A stretch of DNA of 6,426 bases, from the NCBI GenBank assembly GCA_017424085.1, contig JAFPBP010000030.1, forward strand, positions 1-6,426, in the 5' to 3' direction. The DNA comes from Clostridia bacterium (lineage in GTDB: Bacteria > Bacillota > Clostridia > Oscillospirales > UBA644). The position numbers were made by a program, and so were the translations under genes. The number at the start of each line of letters is the position of its first letter. Within the stretch, counting starts at the first letter, position 1. Below are positions 1 through 5,700 of the stretch, piece after piece. The notes beneath the pieces are model-generated. The model was not told the DNA's origin. It did not search any database and saw only the letters and a list, made by a program, of their open reading frames with translations.

Positions 1-71
1 ATCGGTATCATAGCCGACAAAGCAATTTTACCCACACCAGGCATATCGTTTACGCAACAAATTTTTTTCAT
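1..71 (-). CDS. Pyridoxamine/pyridoxal kinase-like protein, N-terminal fragment (runs off the left edge)
   Basis: The first 23 codons of a leftward gene are visible; the rest lies outside the window. The peptide begins MKKICCVNDMPGVGKIALSA. The pattern of a beta strand, then N-D-x-x-G-x-G-K and S-A-x-x-P, matches the opening of the ribokinase-fold vitamin B6 kinases common in Clostridia, which phosphorylate pyridoxal or pyridoxamine with ATP in the cytoplasm to feed the PLP pool. The ATG is supported by a GGAG ribosome binding site 8 bases upstream (complement of 80-83). The codons seen are AT-rich (AAA, ATT, GGT, GCT), unlike the GC-rich genes to the right, although early codons often are. 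The gene appears to have its own promoter and long leader rather than belonging to the operon on its right. With so little sequence, another PfkB-type kinase (for example a ThiD-like one) cannot be ruled out. Confidence 0.68.
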   Translation of the reverse strand, partial: MKKICCVNDMPGVGKIALSAMIP

Positions 72-141
72 AACCAATTCTCCGTTTTACTATAGTTAAT
101 CTATCGATTACTATCGACAAATTCTAATTTATCGGTCCGTT

Positions 142-210
142 CTATCGCCAGTTTCGCCTTTGTATTACAAAGGCATAGGGCAAAGCCCATACCCCTAAGG
201 TTGCGCACAT
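142..210 (-). other. Possible 22-codon leader ORF upstream of the B6 kinase
   Basis: An ATG at 210-208 is preceded at 7 bases by GGAG, part of a GGAGGGAG run, and opens a 22-codon frame ending in TAG at 144-142. The peptide starts MCATLGVWALPYAFV and ends in a basic RRNWR tail. It lies wholly inside the predicted leader between the promoter at 251-279 and the kinase start at 71. Its apparent ribosome binding site is the 3' arm of the 214-238 hairpin, so access could depend on folding. I know no family match, and chance ORFs of this size are frequent, so this is only a candidate. Confidence 0.2.
156..174. repeat. Perfect 8-bp inverted repeat in the kinase leader
   Basis: GCCTTTGT and ACAAAGGC flank a three-base loop (ATT on the plus strand), so either strand can fold into a stable small hairpin. 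It is not followed by a run of T on either side, so it does not look like a terminator. It may be one element of a structured 5' leader of the leftward kinase gene, or part of a dispersed intergenic repeat. Confidence 0.5.
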
Positions 211-213
211 CCT

Positions 214-240
214 AAGGCTCCCTCCGGGAGGGAGGCTTTT
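214..240. repeat. GC-rich inverted repeat, hairpin with one mismatch
   Basis: The arms 214-224 and 228-238 pair over about ten positions with a single G-G mismatch (217/235), around CTCCCTC and GAGGGAG, with a tight loop. On the plus strand it is followed by TTTT (237-240), giving a rho-independent terminator shape, but no rightward gene precedes it. On the minus strand it lies just after the predicted transcription start of the kinase leader and lacks a T-tract. From memory, CTCCCTCC/GGAGGGAG hairpins recur between genes in gut Clostridia, so this could be a fragment of a dispersed repeat; I could not check that here. Confidence 0.45.
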
Positions 241-250
241 CACTAACTCC

Positions 251-279
251 ATTATAACACAAATCGGCAGAGAAAACAA
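251..279 (-). promoter_or_regulatory. Sigma-A-type promoter reading toward the B6 kinase
   Basis: On the minus strand TTGTTT (279-274) is followed after exactly 17 bases by a consensus TATAAT (256-251). Transcription would start near 243 and give a leader of about 170 nt before the kinase ATG at 71. The -35 box lies in the loop of the terminator-like hairpin at 264-291, so termination of the upstream operon and initiation of the next unit overlap. The -10 is perfect; the -35 matches the consensus at its first three positions only. Confidence 0.6.
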
Positions 280-300
280 GTCCTCTGCCGAAGTTTTGTG
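258..300 (-). terminator. Rho-independent-like terminator of the RNase H/amidohydrolase operon
   Basis: TCGGCAGAG (264-272) and CTCTGCCGA (283-291) form a perfect 9-bp stem with a 10-base loop. The stem can be lengthened by CACAAA/TTTGTG (258-263 with 295-300) across a three-base bulge. Read leftward, the core stem is followed by TTTGTGTT; read rightward, by AGTTTT, so it could work in both directions. It lies about 60 bases past the amidohydrolase stop, the expected place for the end of that transcript. Confidence 0.6.
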
Positions 301-353
301 ACTGTCCTTTCTCCGCTAAGAATGCAGAGAGAAGGTCTTTTCTATGAAATCAA

Positions 354-1286
354 TCAGATCTTCTTCATGAAGCGCAGGGCGTTGTAGTAATAAATGTCCT
401 CCACGATTTCGGGGTCGATGTGCATGGGTGCCACGGGATATTTCCCGCCCACCACCTCGGGCTCGTCTCCCTCGAAGAAGACCTCCATCATACGGACCTT
501 CTGATCGTTGAAGGTGCGGATGCGGGACTCGGGCGCCCAGTCGACGGAGGTATCGGTGCCGACAAACATCCGCTTTGCGTACTTACGGAAGAAGGCACGG
601 GTCTCGTCGGGAGTCAGAGAAAGCTCGATAAAGACCTCAACGGCAGGGGTCAGATCCAAATACAGATTGGGATATTTATCCATCAGCGCCGACACGCGGG
701 GCAGGTTATCGTAATAGAAGCCCATGTGGCACAGGGCGACCCGCAGGTTGGGATGACGCTCCAGAACTCCCTCCATCATTTGGAAGAATTCCTCTTGAGA
801 GGGAACGTCCCCGTCCCCGTAATACCAGCCCTTGGATCTCAGATGATCGGCTTTGGGGTTGGCGGGATCCCAGTTGGCGCGGGGATCGTTGTTGTGGATC
901 AGAAGAGGAATATCCTGCTCCTCCGCATAAGCGAAAAATTCGTCCATGCGGGGCCCCTCGTAGCCCGTGCCCCAGAAGCGGTAAATGGAGGGCTTACCCT
1001 CCAGCATCTTAATGCCGTCAAAGCCCTGCTCCATGAAAAGCTTCGCCTGCTCGATGAAATCCTTCCCATGATCCAGCCCCGCAAAGGCGTAGCATCCGGG
1101 AATGCGGCGCTTCAGCTCCATGGTCACGTCGTTGGTATCGAGGTGAAATCCCACCGAATTGCGGAAGCACCCCACAAACCCCAGCCCGTCGTAGCCGCGG
1201 ACCTTCTTCATTTCTTCCATGTACGCGACCATCTGATCCATGGAGATATCGCCGTACGTATGAATATGCATATCCAACTTTTTCAT
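354..1286 (-). CDS. Metal-dependent amidohydrolase, Amidohydro_2/ACMSD-like TIM barrel
   Basis: This 310-residue cytoplasmic protein has the ordered metal-site motifs of the amidohydrolase superfamily: H7-x-H9 in DMHIHTYG after strand 1, K93 in GIKMLEGKP, H131 in LLIHNND, H187 in ALCHMG and D245 in VGTDTSVD. The spacing fits the COG2159 (Amidohydro_2) branch, whose members hydrolyse or decarboxylate small substrates using a bound divalent metal. No signal peptide or membrane segment is visible and the length is normal for the family. The substrate cannot be inferred; the stretch between H131 and H187 (rich in W, Y, G and D) probably shapes the active site. The ATG is firm: GGGAGGA lies 7 bases upstream, inside the last codons of the preceding gene, whose stop ends only three bases before this start. 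That implies translational coupling as the last gene of a leftward operon. All expected metal ligands are present, so it is probably active. Confidence 0.85.
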   Translation of the reverse strand: MKKLDMHIHTYGDISMDQMVAYMEEMKKVRGYDGLGFVGCFRNSVGFHLDTNDVTMELKRRIPGCYAFAGLDHGKDFIEQAKLFMEQGFDGIKMLEGKPSIYRFWGTGYEGPRMDEFFAYAEEQDIPLLIHNNDPRANWDPANPKADHLRSKGWYYGDGDVPSQEEFFQMMEGVLERHPNLRVALCHMGFYYDNLPRVSALMDKYPNLYLDLTPAVEVFIELSLTPDETRAFFRKYAKRMFVGTDTSVDWAPESRIRTFNDQKVRMMEVFFEGDEPEVVGGKYPVAPMHIDPEIVEDIYYYNALRFMKKI

Positions 1287-1289
1287 AAT

Positions 1290-1637
1290 TCAATCCTCCC
1301 GTGCGTTTCCGCTCCACGAATCCACGGGAAGCTCCAGCGTTCCCCGCTCCGTGAGAGACATCAGATCAAAGGCAAAGCGAACCCCTGCCACCATGGCAGC
1401 CGAATCGGCGAAATGAAGACGGCAGATTCCGTCCTTCACCGAAAGGGACCACTTCCCCGCCGCAAATTTCCGCGCCTGAAACAGGCAGATCCCGTCGTAT
1501 CCGTCGGTGAAGGGAACGCCGAAGAGCTCGGTTGCCTCCCTCTGCAGTGCGGAGACCTCGTCCGCCACCTGCCACAGAAAACGGATCTGGGGCTGAAGCT
1601 CGATTTTTTCGCTGAGATTCAACGATTCTTCGCTCAT
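1290..1637 (-). CDS. Conserved-looking hypothetical protein, 115 residues
   Basis: I do not recognise this protein. It is predicted to be soluble, with no signal peptide or transmembrane segment. Residues 1-40 look helical and mildly acidic (two helices split near PQ at 16-17). Residues 47-75 alternate in a beta-strand-like way with a repeated G-I-C motif (GIC at 49-51 and 70-72), and residues 78-95 (DSAAMVAGVRFAFDLMSL) look like an amphipathic helix. The two cysteines are not paired as CxxC, so a zinc site is unlikely. It is probably a real gene: its ATG lies one base past the RNase H stop, a GGAG ribosome binding site sits inside the last RNase H codons (complement of 1644-1647), and its own end carries the ribosome binding site of the amidohydrolase. 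Its place between the two suggests co-expression, but gives no clear function. Confidence 0.7.
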   Translation of the reverse strand: MSEESLNLSEKIELQPQIRFLWQVADEVSALQREATELFGVPFTDGYDGICLFQARKFAAGKWSLSVKDGICRLHFADSAAMVAGVRFAFDLMSLTERGTLELPVDSWSGNARED

Positions 1638-1638
1638 A

Positions 1639-2304
1639 TCATTCTCCGATCCCGATGGCTTGCTTCGCCAGACGATCCGCCATCTCGTTGTATTTTACCC
1701 CCGTGTGGGCGGCGACCTTTTCGAAGGTCACCTGCAGGCGACCCCGATACGCCTCCGCCACGGCGATATACTCCTTCGCCACGTAGGAATTGGCTTTCCA
1801 TTCGCCCTTGAACCAAGCGGCAATGCCGCTGTAATCATGGCAGATGCGGACCTTTTGAAAGCCCAGCTCCTCTGCCCGACGGAAGGCGGTCATGGTTGCC
1901 AGAAGCTCTCCCGCCACGTTCCGTGCCGAGACAGCCTCGGGGTGATTTCCGCTGCCGTTCTCGCAGATCTCCCGACCGTCGGGAGTCAACAAAACGCATC
2001 CGTAGCCGTAGACCTTGGTCGAAGCGTCGTAGCTTCCGTCCACGAAGGCGACCAGCGTATCCGCAGGCACCTCATAGGGAGCCTCGGGCTCGGTTGCTCG
2101 GGAACGGGGCTTGGCTTTCGCCGCAGGTGCCTTTTCGGGGAGGATCTCTCCGTCCAGATACGCCTGCGCCGCCTCTCGGGTGGGGAAGGATTTGTACTGC
2201 GCCCCCTTCACCCCGTGGATGAGAGGCTCGCATTCCGCCCAGGTGCGATAGACGCCGGGGGTCAAGCCCACCCGCACCGCATAAAACTTTTCTTTTCCCG
2301 CCAT
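1639..2304 (-). CDS. rnhA: Ribonuclease H with N-terminal viroplasmin-like (RNase_H1_N) hybrid-binding domain
   Basis: This 221-residue enzyme cuts the RNA strand of RNA-DNA hybrids, acting on R-loops and primers. Residues 5-53 (FYAVRVGLTPGVYRTWAECE...SFPTREAAQAYLDG) are a typical RNase_H1_N/caulimovirus viroplasmin domain, which binds hybrid substrates. A linker rich in A, K, P and E (about 54-80) leads to the RNase H fold at 83-217. The catalytic carboxylates are all present: D89 in FVDGSYD, E133 in AGELLA, D157 in CHDYSG and D210 in NEMADRLAK. H200 in AAHTG matches the catalytic-loop histidine of E. coli RNase HI. The start is an ATG with GGAG ten bases upstream. This is the first gene of a coupled leftward trio. 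No clear promoter lies in the 90 bases between it and rpmB, so it may depend on read-through from the rpmB promoter. The domain order matches many Firmicutes and eukaryotic RNase H1 proteins. The rnhA symbol is assigned by family. Confidence 0.93.
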   Translation of the reverse strand: MAGKEKFYAVRVGLTPGVYRTWAECEPLIHGVKGAQYKSFPTREAAQAYLDGEILPEKAPAAKAKPRSRATEPEAPYEVPADTLVAFVDGSYDASTKVYGYGCVLLTPDGREICENGSGNHPEAVSARNVAGELLATMTAFRRAEELGFQKVRICHDYSGIAAWFKGEWKANSYVAKEYIAVAEAYRGRLQVTFEKVAAHTGVKYNEMADRLAKQAIGIGE

Positions 2305-2331
2305 GGTAAAAAATCTCCGTAAAACAAGACA

Positions 2332-2365
2332 GCACAGGGGATCGGGGAAGCCCCTTCCTCTGTGC
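2332..2365 (-). terminator. Terminator-like hairpin between rpmB and the RNase H gene
   Basis: The arms 2332-2341 (GCACAGGGGA) and 2356-2365 (TCCTCTGTGC) pair over ten positions including one G-T. An inner GGGG/CCCC stem (2344-2347 with 2351-2354) closes on an AAG loop. Read leftward, the hairpin ends in TGTCTTGTTTT, a T-rich but interrupted tract, so termination after rpmB is probably partial. Read rightward the tail is poorer in T. It lies 29 bases past the rpmB stop and 28 bases before the RNase H start. Confidence 0.65.
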
Positions 2366-2394
2366 CGTTGTGCTCTGTTTCGTTGTTACGAGAA

Positions 2395-2583
2395 TCAGAC
2401 TGCTCTCTGTACCTTACCGGAACGCAGGCAGGACGTGCAAGCGTAAACGTGCTTGACCTGACCGTTAACTACAGCCTTAACACGTCTGACGTTGGGTTTC
2501 CAAGTACGATTGGAACGTCTGTGAGAGTGAGACACCTTGATGCCGAAGGCGACATCCTTACCGCAGTATTCACATTTTGCCAT
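2395..2583 (-). CDS. rpmB: 50S ribosomal protein L28, zinc-binding (C+) form
   Basis: This 62-residue, strongly basic protein is a structural component of the large ribosomal subunit. It begins MAKCEYCGKDVAFG, contains the L28 hallmark RRSNRTWKPNVRRV and ends CTSCLRSGKVQRAV. The cysteine pairs C4/C7 and C49/C52 form a zinc-ribbon site, marking the zinc-containing C+ version; some bacteria also carry a cysteine-free copy used under zinc limitation. The open frame extends well upstream of this start, but the correct ATG is at 2583-2581: GGAGGTG lies just ahead of it, the length matches the family (about 60-65 residues), and the promoter sits about 45 bases upstream. The gene is transcribed leftward, divergent from smc, and is followed by a hairpin that separates it from the RNase H gene. 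Confidence 0.96.
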   Translation of the reverse strand: MAKCEYCGKDVAFGIKVSHSHRRSNRTWKPNVRRVKAVVNGQVKHVYACTSCLRSGKVQRAV

Positions 2584-2626
2584 TCTTTCCACCTCCAAGC
2601 GTGTTTGTGTTCGTTCAGCACGAACC

Positions 2627-2655
2627 ATTATAGCAGAAAAAACCGCCGATTGCAA
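2627..2655 (-). promoter_or_regulatory. Sigma-A-type promoter of rpmB
   Basis: On the minus strand TTGCAA (2655-2650) is followed after exactly 17 bases by a consensus TATAAT (2632-2627). Transcription should start near 2620, giving a leader of about 37 nt that carries the strong GGAGGTG ribosome binding site of rpmB. Initiation would be inside the long frame open upstream of rpmB, which supports the short 62-residue protein. Confidence 0.75.
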
Positions 2656-2707
2656 TACACTTAACAAAAAATTCATAAATTTGTCGGATGTGTTTCGGTT
2701 GGAGGGG

Positions 2708-2736
2708 TTGAAAAACCGACGAAAATGTGCTATTAT
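2708..2736 (+). promoter_or_regulatory. smc: Sigma-A-type promoter of smc
   Basis: TTGAAA (2708-2713) is followed after exactly 17 bases by TATTAT (2731-2736). The predicted start near 2743 leaves a leader of about 34 nt before the TTG start of smc. Because it lies downstream of earlier in-frame ATG codons, it argues against a longer SMC protein. The -35 box is 53 bases from that of the divergent rpmB promoter, so the two can be active independently but share the control region. Confidence 0.7.
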
Positions 2737-2765
2737 ATTGGAGTATATTATATTTAATAAGAATG

Positions 2766-2779
2766 AGGACACCGTTTTG
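2766..2779 (+). promoter_or_regulatory. smc: Ribosome binding site fixing a TTG start for smc
   Basis: AGGA within TGAGGAC (2766-2769 is the core) lies 7 bases before the in-frame TTG at 2777-2779. No ATG or GTG with a comparable site occurs between here and the first conserved SMC residues at about 2822. Upstream in-frame ATG codons lie before the predicted transcription start or run antisense through rpmB. Confidence 0.65.
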
Positions 2780-5700
2780 TCGAATGAAATCACCACGGGA
2801 AGCGGAATCATCCCCGAAAGCCGCCTGCGCAGGCTGGAGCTTCAGGGGTTCAAATCCTTTCCCGATAAAACCGTAATAGAATTCCGCGAGGGCATCACCG
2901 CCATCGTGGGACCCAACGGGAGCGGAAAGAGTAACATCGCCGACGCTCTCCGCTGGGTGCTGGGCGAAACCTCCTCCAAGACCCTGCGCGGCGCCAAAAT
3001 GGAGGACGTGATCTTCAACGGCACCAAGGAGCGCAAGGCAATGGGGTACGCAGAGGTCTCCATCTGTCTGGACAACGCCGACCGCATGTTCGATATCGAC
3101 TATGCGGAGATCGTGGTCACCCGTCGGTTCTACCGCTCGGGAGACAGCGAATACCTGCTCAACCGTGCCCCCGTCCGTCTGCGTGACATCCGCGAGCTGT
3201 TCCGTGACACGGGTCTGGGGCGGGACGGATATTCGGTCATCGGTCAGGGCATGATCACCGAGATCATCAAGGCAAAGCCCGCCGACCGCCGTTTCTTATT
3301 TGAAGAAGCCGCAGGCATTGCGGGGCTGAAATTCAAAAAGGAAGAAAGCGCCCGCAAGCTGAATCAGGCGCAGGAAAATCTGGTCCGCGTGGGAGACATC
3401 ATCACCGAGCTGGCGGAGCGTCTCCCCTCTTTGGAGGACAAATCCCGCAAGGCACGCAAATTCATCGAATACAGCGGCGAGAAAAAGGATCTGGAGCTGT
3501 TCGTCTGGCAAAAGCAGGCGGAGAAATACACCGAGGAGCTGGGCAAGGCGGCAGAGGTCAAGAAGACCTTTGACGATCAGCTGGCGGAATCCGCCGAATA
3601 CTTTGCCCGCGCCGCAGAGGTGGAGGAGCAGCAGAATCAGCGGATCCGTGATCTGACCGTGACCATGGACGAGACCCACACCCAAAAATCCGAGACCGAG
3701 GCGAAGGCTGCGGCGGCGGATGCGGAGATCATGGTTCTGAACAACGATCTGGAGCATCTGGCGGAGGAGGAAGCGCGTCTTCGCAAGGAGGACGAGCAGA
3801 GAGACGCCCTCTTGACGGTCCTCTCCGACGAGCTGAAGCAGACCGAAAAGCGCATTGCCGAAGGAAACGAAAGGGTTGCGGCGCTGGAGCAAAGCGTGGC
3901 GGAAACGGTTGCCCGCCGTGATTCCACCCGTCAAAAGGAAGAAGAGGCAGGGTCGCAGGCATCCCAAACCGCCCGCGAGACCGAGGAGCTGATCGGTCAG
4001 CTGACCGCCCTTCGCATCCGTAAGGCATCGGAGGAGCAATCCCTCACCGACGTTAAGGGCAAGGGCCACGATCTGACCCTGGACGGAAACGACGCGGACG
4101 AAAAGCTGGCGTCGCTGAAAAAGGCGCAAAAGGAAAGCAAGAACGAGGCAGACAAGCACGCCTCCATCATTCAGGATAACGCAAACAAGACCGAGGGCTA
4201 TCGGATGCGGTACGAAAACCGCAAGGGGCAGGCGGACAAAAAGGACGCCGCTCTGCAGGAGCGCCGCATTGCCCTCTCCAAGAATCAGAGCCGTCTGCAG
4301 CTGCTTTCCGATATGGAAAAGCATTTTGAAGGCTTCAACTTCGCCGTCCGCACGGTCATGCAGGAATCCCAGCGGGGAATTCTGCGGGGCGAGATGGCAA
4401 CGGTGGCGTCGGTCATCGACGTGGATCCCAAATACGCCGCCGCCATCGAGATCGCTCTGGGAAGCGGCATCCAGAACGTGATCACCGAGGACGAAGCCTG
4501 CGCCAAAAACGCCATGCTTCTTCTGAAAAATAAAAATGCGGGACGCGCCACCTTCCTGCCCCGCACCACCATCAAGGGCACGCGGCTGACCGTCAAGGGG
4601 CTGGACACCGAGGACGGTTACGTGGGATTGGGCTGTGATCTGATCTCGTACGATCATAAATATGACGCGGTCATGGCGTTCCTGTTGGGGCGCACGGTCA
4701 TTGCGGAGACCATCGACGCCGCCCTTGAAATCTCCCGTCGCCACGATCGGTCCTTCCGCATCGTCACCCTGGACGGTCAGGTGGTCAACGCAGGGGGCTC
4801 CATGACGGGGGGAAGCCTATCCAAGAACACGGGCATCCTCACCCGCAGAAACGAGATCGAATCCCTCACCGAGATCATCGGAAAGGAAGAGGAATCCTTA
4901 AAGGAAGCGGAGGAAGCCCTGCGCGCCCTGCGCCGTGAGGTGACCGCCGCCGAGCAAGCCATCGCCGAAATCAACGCCCAAACCGAGGCGGCAAAGCAGC
5001 ATCTGGCAAAGGCGAAGGCGGAATACGACAGCTATGCCAATTACATCGCAGACCTGACCAAGGAAAACGAGGAACGGGAGCTTCAGATCCGTGCTCTGAC
5101 CCTGAGGGAAGAGCAGTTGATCGGGCAGATCTCCGAAACCGAGCGGGAGATCGCCGCTCTGACCGAGCAGATCGCCGCCCGCGAGACCTCGGCAAAGGAA
5201 ACCGAGGAGCTGCTGGAGACTCTGAAGCGGGAGCAGGAGGCAATCTCCGAGGAGATGCATAAAATCAATCTGGAGGTTCTGTCGGAGCAGAAGACCATCG
5301 AACAGAACCGCACCACGGCAGAATCCCTGCGCTTGCGGATGGAGGATTGCGGAAAGAGCGAGGAAGAGCTGCTTGCCCGCAGAGAAGAGAACCGCCGCAA
5401 GGCAGACGAGGCGCGCGCCGCCATTCTGACCGCCGAGGAAGAAAAGACCCGCCTGCGCGCCGAAGCCGACGGGCTTGCCGATAAGATCCGTGCCCTGTCC
5501 GAGCAGAGATCGTCCGTTGAAGCAGAGCAGAACCGCATGCATGCGGAGCAAAAGGAGCTGTACGAAGCCCGTGAGAGGCTGTCCCGTGAATCGGAACGGG
5601 CGCAGGCACGCATCGAGCAGTTGACCGAAGCCAACGAATCGCTTCTCGCCAAATTCTGGGACGAATACGAGCTGACCCTCAGCGAGGTCGTCGCCATGAA

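Noticed and set aside
305..336. Imperfect CCTTTCTC/GAGAGAAGG hairpin past the amidohydrolase
   Set aside because: The stem is interrupted by bulges and has no T-tract. The hairpin at 264-291 is the better terminator.
420..1811. A 463-codon rightward open frame opposite the amidohydrolase and its neighbour
   Set aside because: It lies antisense to three well-supported genes, has no recognisable domain and no good ribosome binding site. Long antisense frames are expected in GC-rich coding DNA.
1660..2322. A 220-codon rightward open frame opposite the RNase H gene
   Set aside because: It mirrors a gene with all catalytic residues intact, and its translation shows no family features.
2609..2625. 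GTTCG/CGAAC inverted repeat as a 5' UTR hairpin of rpmB
   Set aside because: The predicted transcription start (about 2620) falls inside it, so it would not be fully transcribed, and a 5-bp stem is common by chance.
2537..2776. An 80-codon in-frame upstream extension of smc beginning at an ATG at 2537
   Set aside because: It runs antisense through the start of rpmB, lies mostly upstream of the smc promoter at 2708-2736, and has no SMC-like sequence. The TTG at 2777 has the ribosome binding site.
2584..2811. A 76-codon N-terminal extension of L28 on the minus strand
   Set aside because: L28 is about 62 residues, its ATG at 2583 has GGAGGTG, and the rpmB promoter lies inside the proposed extension.
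3296..4744. A 482-codon leftward open frame inside smc
   Set aside because: Its leucine-rich, low-complexity translation is the complement of coiled-coil codons. It is a by-product of smc composition.
3800..5650. Recurring ACCGAGGAGCTG-like segments suggesting tandem repeats within smc
   Set aside because: They encode T-E-E-L heptads of the coiled coil and are not spaced regularly; no DNA-level repeat unit is evident.
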